Origin: Verrucomicrobiota bacterium JB022
Lineage (GTDB): Bacteria > Verrucomicrobiota > Verrucomicrobiia > Opitutales > Oceanipulchritudinaceae
Length of the DNA: 64,000 nt
Direction of reading: 5' to 3'
Assembly (NCBI GenBank): GCA_030673845.1
Contig: JAUTCQ010000017.1
Coordinates: forward strand, 310,001 to 374,000
The position numbers and the translations under genes are program-made. Positions 27,733-36,465 of the stretch are shown here, in pieces (positions within the stretch are counted from its first letter, which is position 1; every line of letters begins with the position of its first letter). Below the pieces are notes generated by a model. It saw only the letters and a program-made list of their open reading frames with translations. It did not search any database and had not been told where the DNA came from.

Positions 27733-29769
27733 ATGAAACTCTGGCTTTGCCTACTCCTGCCGGCGGCTTCGCTGGCGGCGGCCCCATCCCTACCCACCAG
27801 CCTGGAGGTCAATAGCGGCCTCACCCCCGTCTTCCCGTTCCCCTCCTTCGATTGGGCCGACAGCACCGACGCCGCGCACTACCAGGTGCAGATTGCGAGC
27901 GACTCGTTCTTCACCACGGTGGTGGTCGATACCACTTCGCAGATCTCACGCTACGCTCGACCAGCGGCCCTTGGCGTGGGCACCTACTACTGGCGGGTGC
28001 GAGCCGTCGACGACGCTTCCGCCACCAGCGCCTGGGCCAGCGGCAGCAGCTTTGCCGTCAGCACGCCCGTCAACGTCGTTTCGGTCGACCCCAGCGACGA
28101 CGCGGCTGCTATCCAGAGCGCGATCAATGCGGCGCTGCCGAGTGGTGCGGTGTATGTCGAGTTTGCGCCTGGCACCTACGATCTCGCTCCGCCCAGCGGC
28201 GCCACCTACGACTTCGTGCTCAACCTGCGCTACGCTGACCACGTGTGGATCGACGGCAATGGCGCGAACATCAACATCACCTCGCCTGCCTCGGGCTTCA
28301 TCTTCCTCGACGACACGACCAACATCCTGGTCGAAGACTTCGTGATCGACTACACGCCCTTGCCCTACGCGGTGGCGGAGATCACCGGGACGAGCAATGC
28401 GGGCACGGGCTCCGTCACCATGGAGGTGTTGCCCAACTCGCCCCGTTTCAATGACGCCCACATGCTGGCGAGCTGGACGACCTGGGGCTGCGTGCTCGAC
28501 GACGTCGTCGACGGCAAGCTGAAGGACGGCAGCCGTCTGCTGCAGACGTTTTACACCAGTAACGTGACGCAATCCACGAGCGACCCCGACGTCTTTACCT
28601 TTGCGCTGTCACACACCAACTACCTGCGCTTCTACGACGTGGGCGACCGTTACATCCACTTCGCCCGCGAAGGGGCCGAGCCCATGTTTACCTCCGACCG
28701 CGCCAAGGGGGTGACGTTCTCCAACATCACCAACTACGCCGCGCCGGCTGGCCACTACTCCATGATGTGGTCGAGCGACGTGAAGGTGCTCAACTGTAAC
28801 TCGCTGATCAAGAGCGGGCGCATCTGGGGGGCGAATGCCGACTTTGTGCATAGCAACTCCAACCCCATCGGCCCATGGGTCGAGGGGTGCACGGTGGAAG
28901 GCATTGGCGACGACATCGTGGCGCTCTACCTCAAGGGCCTCGAAATTACGGACGTCGACGACACCGACGCCCACCTCGTCACGATCCGCCAACCGAGCAG
29001 TTGGTCCGTCTTTGCGGGTGACGACCTCGTGCTGTTTTCTCCCACCCATGGCACCGTTCTGGGCGAATACACGGTCGTCACCCGCACCTCGCTCGGTGGT
29101 GGGCTCTACCAGCTCCAGCTCGACGACGAGGTGGACGAGTCTGGCCTGATCCTGACCGGGGCGCGCGACGAGGTGGACCAGTTCTTCAATTACGGGATGG
29201 CCAATGCCGATTTTGCCATCCGCAACAACACCTTCGGGCCCGGGCGCCGCCATGGCGCGATCATCCGTGGTGTCAATGGCGTGGTGGAGGGCAACCTGTT
29301 CTCGCAACTCGGCGTGGCCGGCGTGCTCTTCGAAAACGAGGCCGACTTGTGGTACAACGGTCTCTATTCGCGCAACATCCAGGTGCGGAACAACACCTTC
29401 CTCGGCTGCACCTATTCCGAAAATGCGATCGATCAGGGCTCCATCACCCTCCGCATCTCGAAGGCCGACCGTAGCGACAGCGCAGCCCAGTTGCATCAGA
29501 ACTTCGTCATCGCGGGTAACGACATCGTCGACTGGAGCCGCTACGCCATTCGCGCCAGCAATGTCGCGGCGGTCGACATTCTCGACAACGACGTATCGTC
29601 GTCGACGCTCACGGGCTTCCGCGTGCCAAACCAGGACAACGTAATTCTTGAAGTGTCCGACGCCGACGACGTGCTGATCCAGGGCAACGACTTCTCGGGC
29701 GAGACCCGGACCGTGGATGCGGTTTTCGCCATCCACGACGCGACCAATGTAGACAATCAGGATGACTGA
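27733..29769 (+). CDS. secreted parallel beta-helix protein with FN3-like N-terminal domain
   Basis: A 678-residue protein with signal peptide MKLWLCLLLPAASLAAA. Residues about 20-115 resemble a fibronectin type III-like module (FDWADSTDAAHYQVQIAS, then TYYWRVRAVDD). After a short linker, DDAAAIQSAINAALPSG begins a right-handed parallel beta-helix with repeated N-V-x-I-x-x-N turns (for example NIQVRNNTFLG, FVIAGNDIVDWS), as in pectate-lyase-like carbohydrate enzymes. Catalytic residues cannot be assigned. Its last 8 bases overlap the start of the next gene, so the two are translationally linked and probably act on the same glycan. Closest enzyme family unknown to me. Confidence 0.75.
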   Translation: MKLWLCLLLPAASLAAAPSLPTSLEVNSGLTPVFPFPSFDWADSTDAAHYQVQIASDSFFTTVVVDTTSQISRYARPAALGVGTYYWRVRAVDDASATSAWASGSSFAVSTPVNVVSVDPSDDAAAIQSAINAALPSGAVYVEFAPGTYDLAPPSGATYDFVLNLRYADHVWIDGNGANINITSPASGFIFLDDTTNILVEDFVIDYTPLPYAVAEITGTSNAGTGSVTMEVLPNSPRFNDAHMLASWTTWGCVLDDVVDGKLKDGSRLLQTFYTSNVTQSTSDPDVFTFALSHTNYLRFYDVGDRYIHFAREGAEPMFTSDRAKGVTFSNITNYAAPAGHYSMMWSSDVKVLNCNSLIKSGRIWGANADFVHSNSNPIGPWVEGCTVEGIGDDIVALYLKGLEITDVDDTDAHLVTIRQPSSWSVFAGDDLVLFSPTHGTVLGEYTVVTRTSLGGGLYQLQLDDEVDESGLILTGARDEVDQFFNYGMANADFAIRNNTFGPGRRHGAIIRGVNGVVEGNLFSQLGVAGVLFENEADLWYNGLYSRNIQVRNNTFLGCTYSENAIDQGSITLRISKADRSDSAAQLHQNFVIAGNDIVDWSRYAIRASNVAAVDILDNDVSSSTLTGFRVPNQDNVILEVSDADDVLIQGNDFSGETRTVDAVFAIHDATNVDNQDD

Positions 29770-31831
29770 GACACGGATAGTCTATCGGAACTGGCGGCTC
29801 TCCCCGGGGTGGGGAGGGCCGTTTCTGCTCGGTTGCCTCGCCTGGCTGCTCAGCGTGCCTGCCGTCGCAGCTCTCACGCTCGACGCGCGCGACTTTGGCC
29901 TGCGCGAGGGGCAGGACGCAACCCCGGCGATCCGTGCGGCGCTGGAGGCGTGCCGCGAACAGGGTGCCGACGTGCTCCGCTTGCCGCCGGGCCGCTACGA
30001 TTTCCACCCCGAGCGGGCCAACGAGGCCTATCGAGCGATCAGCAACCACGACAACGGGCTCAAGGCGATCGCGTTCCCTCTCTTCGGCTTCAACGGGCTC
30101 ACGATCGAAGGCGAAGATACCCAGTTGATCTTTCACGGCCAGATAGTGCCGTTTACGGTTGAAGACTCGCGCGACATCACCCTGCGGGGCTTTTCTATTG
30201 ATTGGGCGGTGCCGTTCCATTTTCAAGGCCGGGTGGTGGCGGTCGATCCCGAAGCCCGCAGCTACGAACTGGAGGTTCTGCCCGGCATCGACTACGAGAT
30301 CCGCGAAGGCGTGCTGCTTCACGGCGAGCAGACGGGGGACGAGCGCACTTCCTGGCGGCGCAACCTCGAATGGGGCGGCTGGTTCGTCAGCAAAGACGGC
30401 CCCATGGTGCCCGAGTCGACCAACCCCTACGGCCCGCTCAACTACCACCGTTGGGATGCCGAAGCGCAGCAGCCGAGCAAGGTCGAGGCCGTGGCCCCCG
30501 GGCGGATTCGCCTGACCGGCGTTAGCGAGCGCCTGCCGGAGGTCGGCTGGATCTACGTGGCGAAGGGCCGGGCAGGGCAGACGCCGATCACCGGGCTCAA
30601 CCGCCTTTCGCCCGCCATCCACCTGCAATCCAGCGACCGCGTGACGCTCGAACGGGTGACGATTCACCACGCGGGCGGTATGGGCGTGATTGCCGAACGC
30701 TGCCGCGACGTGACCTTGCGTGCCCTGCAGGTGGTGCCGCCTCCTGGCAGCGGTCGCACGCTTTCGACCACGGCCGACGCCACGCACTTTGTGGGCTGCG
30801 GCGGTACGATCCGCCTCGAAGACTGCGTCTTTGCCCGGATGTTCGACGACGGGCTCAACGTCCACGGCGTCTACCTGCCGGTGCGCGAGCGCCTCGACGC
30901 CCACCGACTGGGGGTGCGCATCAACCACTTTCAGCAGACGGGCCACCGTTTTGCCGAGGCGGGCGACACCCTGCGTTTTTCCACCGCCGCAACCCTCATC
31001 CCCGGCCCGGAGCTGGCGGTGGGGCGCGTGGAGTGGGTCAACGAAAGCTACGCCATTCTGCACTTTGCCGAGCCCTTGCCGGAGGACGTGGGCCCGGGCT
31101 GGGTGGTGGACAACCCCAGTTGGCAGCCCGACCTCGTGATGCTGCGCTGCGAAGTCCGCGACAACCGCGCACGTTCCGTGCTGGTGACGACGCAGGGCCG
31201 GGTGCGGATCGAAGACTGCCGCTTTCTCCGCCCTAGCCTGCAGGGCATTTTAATCGAGGGCGACAGCCATTACTGGCACGAGTCCGGCCCCGTGCGCGAC
31301 GTGCTGATCCGGGGCAACGAGATCGAGATGTTGCACCCGACTTTGCCCGTGCTGCAAGTGATGCCGCTCGCCGGCGGCATCCGCGATACACGTGAGTCCT
31401 ACCACCGAGGTATCCGCGTCGAGGGCAACCGCATCGCCACGCCCAGCGGGCATCTCGTCAAAGCCCTGCGCGTCGGCGGCTTCAGCTTCCGCGACAACAC
31501 GGTCCGCTACTCCGGCCAAGGTCAGCCGCCCGTCGCCGTCGGCCTGCGCTTCGAGTTGAGTGAGGGCGTAACCGTCGAGGGCAATCAGTCACCGGACTGG
31601 GCCGCGCTGCCCGTCTGGCTGGATGGGCAGCAACAAGAAAGCCCTGCCGCGTTAAACGACAGGGCCAAGCAAAAGGAAAAATGGGTGACGCTTACGCCTT
31701 GCGACGACGGAAGGCCGCAAACGCAAGCGTGGCCAAGCCCGCCAGAGCGGCGTAGGTGGAGGGCTCGGGCACTGCTGGGGCCGGGGCGGCTCCGTTTACC
31801 ACGAAAGCGTCGTTGGCATAAGAGCCGCTAA
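29762..31831 (+). CDS. GH110-like alpha-1,3-galactosidase candidate, with aberrant C-terminus
   Basis: A 689-residue secreted protein; the hydrophobic stretch GPFLLGCLAWLLSVPAVAAL ends a long signal peptide. RDFGLREGQDATPAIRAALE opens a beta-helix. The segment TTADATHFVGCGGTIRLEDC and FDDGLNVHGVYLPV closely recall the conserved core of glycoside hydrolase family 110, which removes terminal alpha-1,3-galactose; the acidic residues in the DD of MFDDGLN and nearby are candidate catalytic ones. This identification is from memory of the family. From residue about 626 on the frame reads through the terminator of the next gene and 140 bases antisense to it, giving a basic, Arg- and Pro-rich tail that is unlikely to be native. 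The natural stop was probably lost. Confidence 0.7.
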   Translation: MTETRIVYRNWRLSPGWGGPFLLGCLAWLLSVPAVAALTLDARDFGLREGQDATPAIRAALEACREQGADVLRLPPGRYDFHPERANEAYRAISNHDNGLKAIAFPLFGFNGLTIEGEDTQLIFHGQIVPFTVEDSRDITLRGFSIDWAVPFHFQGRVVAVDPEARSYELEVLPGIDYEIREGVLLHGEQTGDERTSWRRNLEWGGWFVSKDGPMVPESTNPYGPLNYHRWDAEAQQPSKVEAVAPGRIRLTGVSERLPEVGWIYVAKGRAGQTPITGLNRLSPAIHLQSSDRVTLERVTIHHAGGMGVIAERCRDVTLRALQVVPPPGSGRTLSTTADATHFVGCGGTIRLEDCVFARMFDDGLNVHGVYLPVRERLDAHRLGVRINHFQQTGHRFAEAGDTLRFSTAATLIPGPELAVGRVEWVNESYAILHFAEPLPEDVGPGWVVDNPSWQPDLVMLRCEVRDNRARSVLVTTQGRVRIEDCRFLRPSLQGILIEGDSHYWHESGPVRDVLIRGNEIEMLHPTLPVLQVMPLAGGIRDTRESYHRGIRVEGNRIATPSGHLVKALRVGGFSFRDNTVRYSGQGQPPVAVGLRFELSEGVTVEGNQSPDWAALPVWLDGQQQESPAALNDRAKQKEKWVTLTPCDDGRPQTQAWPSPPERRRWRARALLGPGRLRLPRKRRWHKSR
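31634..31665 (-). terminator. terminator of the first tandem PEP-CTERM gene
   Basis: On the minus strand, GCCCTGTCG and CGGCAGGGC form the stem around TTTAACG, followed by TTTCTTG. The same hairpin recurs after the two paralogues at 32573-32603 and 33328-33360. It lies inside the 3' end of the GH110-like frame. Confidence 0.85.
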
Positions 31832-32306
31832 TGGCTTCCGGATTCGGGTTGCCAGATAAGTAACTGACCTCAAACGTACCTGACAGATCGACCGTGAGGA
31901 GCTGGGTCCATAAAACGCTAGTGTCCGAATCGCTCGTTAGATCGCCGTAGAAAGAAATGCTATCGCCGAACATCATGGAATCCAGCGTGAAGTTAAAATT
32001 TGCCCCTTGGAAAACGAAGGGGGTAGAGTCGTATTCAGCGGTTCCGCTCAGCGAGGTCGACTGGAGGGATAAGTAGAAATCGGAAACCGTGGCCGTTTCC
32101 GACATTCCACCTTGCGGTAGCGGAGTAAAGAACACGCCACTTCCGCTACCGTATCCGTTGACGATGAAGGAACCAGTGATCGTATAAGTACCCGTGGTGG
32201 CCTGGCTGATCTCCGTCGAGTCAAATGACAAATCGATGGAGAGAGCTGCGAACGACTGGGAGAGGATGCCAGCGGTCAGTGCGGCGAAGGTGATGAGACG
32301 TTTCAT
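31692..32306 (-). CDS. PEP-CTERM protein, tandem paralogue 1
   Basis: A 204-residue exported protein: signal peptide MKRLITFAALTAGILSQSFA, a beta-rich body starting LSIDLSFDSTEISQATTGTY, and the sorting tail VPEPSTYAALAGLATLAFAA followed by FRRRKA. The body is plainly related to the two genes upstream (shared features: LSLQSTSLSGTAEYDSTPF, a TVDLSGTFEVSY strand). The body family is unknown to me. The last 140 bases overlap the antisense GH110-like frame. It is probably exposed at the cell surface after exosortase processing. Confidence 0.85.
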   Translation of the reverse strand: MKRLITFAALTAGILSQSFAALSIDLSFDSTEISQATTGTYTITGSFIVNGYGSGSGVFFTPLPQGGMSETATVSDFYLSLQSTSLSGTAEYDSTPFVFQGANFNFTLDSMMFGDSISFYGDLTSDSDTSVLWTQLLTVDLSGTFEVSYLSGNPNPEAISGSYANDAFVVNGAAPAPAVPEPSTYAALAGLATLAFAAFRRRKA

Positions 32307-32629
32307 GATGTTTTCTAACGGATTGAGTAGGGTTTATATCCTATGTTTGGCTTCTTTCGTGTCAAAGTAACAATCGATAGGAATTGCTTTTTTTGAATAG
32401 GTTTAAATTCGTGAAAATTAACTTCACTTATCCCCGAGAGGATTTCCATTTATGGGACAAGGCTGGTCGCTCTTGCCCTGTGGTGGCGGTTTATGCTGCC
32501 AGTTAGGTAGAGATGGTGGCTCGCCGCAGGCAGGTCGGCCATGCTCTCCAGTCGAACCTTTGCTGAAGACACAAAAAAGCCCTGCCGCGTTAAACGACAG
32601 GGCCAAGCGAAAGTAAAGATGGGTGACGC
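32307..32629. other. 323-base gap between tandem PEP-CTERM genes
   Basis: It holds the terminator of paralogue 2 (32573-32603) and the promoter region of paralogue 1, which includes an AT-rich stretch at about 32325-32430. The middle part (32440-32560) has no recognisable gene. No open frame with coding character is seen. Confidence 0.5.
32573..32603 (-). terminator. terminator of the second tandem PEP-CTERM gene
   Basis: The stem GCCCTGTCG/CGGCAGGGC with loop TTTAACG is followed on the minus strand by TTTTTTGTG. It is base-for-base the same hairpin as the one at 31641-31665. Confidence 0.88.
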
Positions 32630-33223
32630 TTACGCCTTGCGACGGCGAAGGGCCGCGAAAGCAAGCGTGGCCAGGCCCGCCAGAGCGGCGTAGGTGGAGG
32701 GCTCGGGCACAACGGTGTTGCTGATCGTCAGCGCGCCGTTGCCGAAAGAGCCATAGAGGTCGGAAATCTCCGGCGTCGCCCCGTAGAGTTGGGAGACGAT
32801 GAAGGTGCCCGTGAGGTTGATCGTCACCGTTTCGCCCGTAAACTCGTGATCTTCCGGGCCATACAGGAAGCCGTAGAACGCGAGGTTCTCATTGTAGAGC
32901 ATCGGGAAGTAGCTGAACATCAGGTTCGCCGAGGTGATCGGGTAGGGCGAGCCGTCGAGGCTCGTCGTGCCACTGATCGAGGTGGTGCTTAGCTGCAGGT
33001 CGAATTCACCCAGCTCCGCCGGCATTAGCGCCTCGGGGAGGTTGATGTAGTAGCTGCTGCCGCCAATACCGAGGCCCGGGTCTTCAATCGTGCCCGTGAG
33101 CGAGAACGTGCCGGTGGTGCTGGTGGCGATCGTATCGCTATCGAAGGTGATCCCCAGCGAAAGAGCGGCGGAGGCAACTGAGGTGAAGGCGCAAAGGCAG
33201 GCCAGAAGACTTAGAGAACGCAT
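32630..33223 (-). CDS. PEP-CTERM protein, tandem paralogue 2
   Basis: A 197-residue exported protein. The start is set at MRSLSLLACLCAFTSVASAA, a clear signal peptide, instead of 35 codons upstream. The body ALSLGITFDSDTIATSTTGT parallels the neighbours, with an FSLTGTIEDPG strand and LQLSTTSISGTTSLDGSPY. The tail is VPEPSTYAALAGLATLAFAA plus LRRRKA, differing at one residue from the other two copies. Function unknown; surface exposure is inferred from the tail. Confidence 0.85.
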   Translation of the reverse strand: MRSLSLLACLCAFTSVASAALSLGITFDSDTIATSTTGTFSLTGTIEDPGLGIGGSSYYINLPEALMPAELGEFDLQLSTTSISGTTSLDGSPYPITSANLMFSYFPMLYNENLAFYGFLYGPEDHEFTGETVTINLTGTFIVSQLYGATPEISDLYGSFGNGALTISNTVVPEPSTYAALAGLATLAFAALRRRKA

Positions 33224-33327
33224 GATATAGGGTTTGATGTACCTGATGATGAGTGAGTTCAGTTGGTTAAAGGATGTTTTGAGGAATATTACAAAACGTT
33301 TCTGGGCTTTTTTCTGGCGCGCGGGCA

Positions 33328-33360
33328 CAAAAAAGCCCCGCCGCGTTAAACGGCAGGGCT
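33328..33360 (-). terminator. terminator of the third tandem PEP-CTERM gene
   Basis: The stem GCCCTGCCG/CGGCGGGGC with loop TTTAACG is followed on the minus strand by TTTTTTGTG. It is the same hairpin as in the two paralogues, with a few substitutions that keep pairing. Confidence 0.88.
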
Positions 33361-33386
33361 AGGCGAAAGGAAAGTTAGAGGGACGC

Positions 33387-33995
33387 TTATGCCTTGCGAC
33401 GGCGGAAGGCCGCGAAAGCGAGCGTGGCCAGGCCCGCCAGAGCGGCGTAGGTCGAAGGCTCGGGGACGACAGGGCTGGCTGCGCCGACGGTTACACCGCC
33501 GTCGCCGTAGGAGTTATAAAGGTCCTCCAGATTTATGCTCCCATAGGAGCTGTCGATCTCAAAGGTCCCTTCCAGATCAATGGTGAGGGGCTGGCCGACC
33601 AAGCCGGCGACTGAAGAATCACTGAGCAAATTTACCGAGAGATATACCTGCTCGCCGGTCATCATCTCATCCACCATAAAGTAGAACTTTGCGCCGTTGA
33701 AGGTGAAGGGCGTGGAGTCGTAGCTTGCGGTGCCGGTAAGTGAAGTCGATTGGAGCGAAAGATCGAAACCAGAACTGGAGGCACTTCCCGCCGACATGCC
33801 ATGCGCTAGATCGAGAGTGTAATATCCGCTGCCTTGGGCGGATCCAGTTGGGGTGTGGGTGCCACTGATGGCGAAGGTGCCCGTGGTGCCCATCGCGAAA
33901 TCGGTAGAATCGAACGACAATTCGATCGTGAGGGCAGCAAACGACTGGGGCAGGATGCCCGCTGACAGTGCGGCGAAGGTGAGGAGATGTTTCAT
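33387..33995 (-). CDS. PEP-CTERM protein, tandem paralogue 3
   Basis: A 202-residue exported protein: signal peptide MKHLLTFAALSAGILPQSFA, a body beginning LTIELSFDSTDFAMGTTGTF, and the sorting tail VPEPSTYAALAGLATLAFAA plus FRRRKA. It is closest to paralogue 1, sharing LSLQSTSLTGTASYDSTPF and the same signal peptide pattern. No Shine-Dalgarno site precedes the start. The body has no recognised domain; it is probably a surface or matrix protein. Confidence 0.85.
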   Translation of the reverse strand: MKHLLTFAALSAGILPQSFAALTIELSFDSTDFAMGTTGTFAISGTHTPTGSAQGSGYYTLDLAHGMSAGSASSSGFDLSLQSTSLTGTASYDSTPFTFNGAKFYFMVDEMMTGEQVYLSVNLLSDSSVAGLVGQPLTIDLEGTFEIDSSYGSINLEDLYNSYGDGGVTVGAASPVVPEPSTYAALAGLATLAFAAFRRRKA

Positions 33996-34200
33996 GAAAT
34001 TAGTAAGAGAGGCGCTAAGTTGAGCGGTAAACGCGCAAGTCTTGGTATAACGGTCTTTTTTGAAACGCTTTAGGAATTTTTGGACCTTATTTGCCGAAAC
34101 GTCTCCTCAAGTCCGCCCGGGATTGGCCAACGAGGATTGAGGCGCAGCTATATAATTTGATGCTGCAAAGCTGGCCGCACCTGCCTCATAGTGGCCGTTT

Positions 34201-35991
34201 ATGCTGTCAGTCCGGAAAGTGAAGATGGCCTTTGGCGGCCCGCCGTTGCTCGACGAGGTGTCGTTTGAGCTGGGGAAGCAGGAGCGCGTATGCATTGTGG
34301 GCCGCAACGGCGCGGGCAAGTCGACCTTGCTCAAGATCGTGGCGGGCGTGCTCCCAGCCGACGGCGGCGAAGCCTACCTGCCCGCCGGGCGGCGCATGGC
34401 CTTCCTCTCGCAGGAAATCCCCGACCACCACGGCACCATCACGGAGATCGTCACCGCCGGGCTTGAGCCTTTTCACCTGCCCGAGTGGGAGATGCAGACC
34501 AAGGTCGAGCGCACGCTGGAGCGCATGGAGCTGGACGGTGCGGTGCGCTACGAAAACCTCTCCGCCGGCCTCAAGCGTCGGGTGCTGCTCGCGCGCGGCG
34601 TCGTGACCGAGCCCGATGTGCTGCTGCTCGACGAGCCGACGAACCACCTGGACATCGAGTCGATCGCCTGGATCGAGCGCTTCCTGCAGGACTTCGCGGG
34701 TGCGGTGCTTTTCATCACGCACGACCGTGTCTTCCTGCAAAACGTCGCCACCAGCATCCTTGACCTCGACCGGGGCCGCCTCACGCGCTGGGATTGCGAT
34801 TACAAGACCTACCTCTTGCGCAAGGAGGAGTTGCTCGCGGGCGAGGCCAAGCAACAGGAGAATTTTGACAAGAAGCTGGCGCAGGAAGAGGCATGGATCC
34901 GCCAGGGCATTCAGGCCCGCCGCACCCGCAACGAGGGCCGTGTGCGCGCGCTCAAAAAGATGCGTGTCGAGCACCGCGAGCGCCGCCAAAAGGCCGGTAG
35001 CGTGCACCTCGAGATCGAGCAGGCTCAGCGTTCGGGCATGAAGGTGATCGCTGCCGAAGAAGTCACCTACGCCTACGACGGGCTGCCCGTGATCATGGAC
35101 TTCAGCGTCTCGATCAGCCGGGGCGATCGCATCGGCATCGTCGGCCCCAACGGCGCGGGCAAATCCACGCTGCTCAAGCTGTTGCTCGGCAAGCTTCAGC
35201 CCGATTCGGGCACGGTCGAGCACGGCACCGCGCTGCAAGTCGCCTATTTCGACCAGACCCGCGCGGAGCTGGATGAAACCGCCACCGTGCGCGATACCAT
35301 CGGCGACGGCCAGGAATGGGTCGAGATCAACGGCCGCCGCATCCACGTGATGCGCTACCTTGCCGACTTCCTCTTCCCGCCGGACCGCGCGCAAAGCCCC
35401 GTCAGCATGCTTTCCGGCGGCGAGCGCAACCGCCTGTTGCTCGCCCGCATCTTCACCCGCCCCTGCAACGTGCTGGTGATGGACGAGCCGACGAACGACC
35501 TCGACCTTGAGACGCTCGAACTGCTCGAAGATCTGCTCTCGACCTACGCCGGTACGCTGTTGCTGGTCAGCCACGACCGTGCGTTCCTCGACAACGTGGT
35601 GACGGAGCTGCTCGTGCTCGAAGGCGACGGCCGCGTGCAGACCTACGTGGGCGGTTATCAGGACTACCTCGAGCAAAAGGCGCAGGCCCGCCGTTGGGAA
35701 GAGCAGAAGGCACAGGCCGCCAAGCCCAAGCCAACGGGCAAGCCCGAGAAGGCCCGCAAGTTCCTCAACCGTGAGCGTTGGGAGCTGGAGCGCTTGCCCG
35801 CCGAGATCGAAGCCCTCGAAGACGAGCAGGCCCAGTTGACCGACGAGCTGGGCGACGCCTCCCTTTACACTACCAATCCCGCCCGCCTGCCCGAGATCCA
35901 GGAGCGCATGAAGGTGATCGAAGCCGAACTCGCCACCAAATACGCCCGCTGGCAGGAGCTCGAAGAGCTCCGCGAAGAGCTGGAAGGGTAA
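34201..35991 (+). CDS. uup: ABC-F family ATPase, Uup-like
   Basis: A 596-residue soluble protein with two ABC ATPase domains and no membrane segment, the ABC-F plan. Domain 1: Walker A GRNGAGKS at 34-41, signature NLSAGLKRRVLLA near 119, Walker B VLLLDEPTNHLD near 141. Domain 2: Walker A GPNGAGKS near 315, signature LSGGERNRLLLA near 403, Walker B VLVMDEPTNDLD near 425. A C-terminal coiled coil of about 70 residues (ERWELERLPAEIEALEDEQA onward) matches the Uup DNA/ribosome-binding tail. ABC-F proteins act on the ribosome or on branched DNA; which applies here is not decidable. In signature 1 the second Gly is Ala. Confidence 0.88.
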   Translation: MLSVRKVKMAFGGPPLLDEVSFELGKQERVCIVGRNGAGKSTLLKIVAGVLPADGGEAYLPAGRRMAFLSQEIPDHHGTITEIVTAGLEPFHLPEWEMQTKVERTLERMELDGAVRYENLSAGLKRRVLLARGVVTEPDVLLLDEPTNHLDIESIAWIERFLQDFAGAVLFITHDRVFLQNVATSILDLDRGRLTRWDCDYKTYLLRKEELLAGEAKQQENFDKKLAQEEAWIRQGIQARRTRNEGRVRALKKMRVEHRERRQKAGSVHLEIEQAQRSGMKVIAAEEVTYAYDGLPVIMDFSVSISRGDRIGIVGPNGAGKSTLLKLLLGKLQPDSGTVEHGTALQVAYFDQTRAELDETATVRDTIGDGQEWVEINGRRIHVMRYLADFLFPPDRAQSPVSMLSGGERNRLLLARIFTRPCNVLVMDEPTNDLDLETLELLEDLLSTYAGTLLLVSHDRAFLDNVVTELLVLEGDGRVQTYVGGYQDYLEQKAQARRWEEQKAQAAKPKPTGKPEKARKFLNRERWELERLPAEIEALEDEQAQLTDELGDASLYTTNPARLPEIQERMKVIEAELATKYARWQELEELREELEG

Positions 35992-36011
35992 TCTCTCAGC
36001 CTCCGACGCCC

Positions 36012-36239
36012 ATGCCCGCCTCGAAAAAGACCGCAAAAAAGAAGCTCGTAGCCGAGTCCGGCCAGCCGGTTCTGCTCTCGGGCGGCAATCCCCAGATCGC
36101 CAAGGCCGACGGCGACGCGCCCGTGCAGGCCTACATCGCCGCCATGCCGGAGTGGAAGCGCCGTGTCGGCCAGCAGCTCGACGCCCTCCTCACGCGCACA
36201 CTGCCGGAGGTCCACAAAGCCGTGCGCTGGAAGCCGTAG
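36012..36239 (+). pseudogene. truncated DUF1801 protein remnant
   Basis: The frame encodes 75 residues ending KAVRWKP. The segment GGNPQIAKADGDAPVQAYIA and MPEWKRRVGQQLDALL are the N-terminal half of DUF1801 proteins, which normally continue after the KW motif with an SPFYG-type strand and about 70 more residues. A TAG stop cuts it at that point, and I cannot find the continuation in the next 60 bases in any frame. I read it as a gene that has lost its 3' half. It follows the ABC-F gene by 20 bases. Confidence 0.65.
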
Positions 36240-36291
36240 AGGTAAAAGCGACGGCCTTGACGCGAAATGGGCGTGCGATCATGGTGGAGCT

Positions 36292-36465
36292 ATGAAAGTC
36301 GTCGGTAAACGGCAGCCAGCGCCAGGCAATCTCGAAAATTGGGATGCCCTGCAAAAGCTCGCCATATCGCTACGGGGCAACAAGCCGTTCCACCCGCGCG
36401 GCGTCTTCCGCTTCAAGACTTGGGAGGAGAAAGCCGCATGGGACCTCAAGATGATGGGCCGCTAG
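36292..36465 (+). CDS. small partner protein of a nucleotidyltransferase module
   Basis: A 57-residue basic protein with no membrane segment. The C-terminal half, FHPRGVFRFKTWEEKAAWDL, resembles short proteins encoded just before DUF6036-type nucleotidyltransferases. Its last 28 bases overlap the start of that gene, so the two are co-translated. An antitoxin or adaptor role is an inference from context only. Confidence 0.6.
   Translation: MKVVGKRQPAPGNLENWDALQKLAISLRGNKPFHPRGVFRFKTWEEKAAWDLKMMGR

Noticed and set aside
34207-36036. A 609-codon minus-strand frame opposite the ABC-F gene
   Set aside because: The ABC-F protein on the plus strand has two complete ATPase domains; the opposite frame has no recognisable feature.
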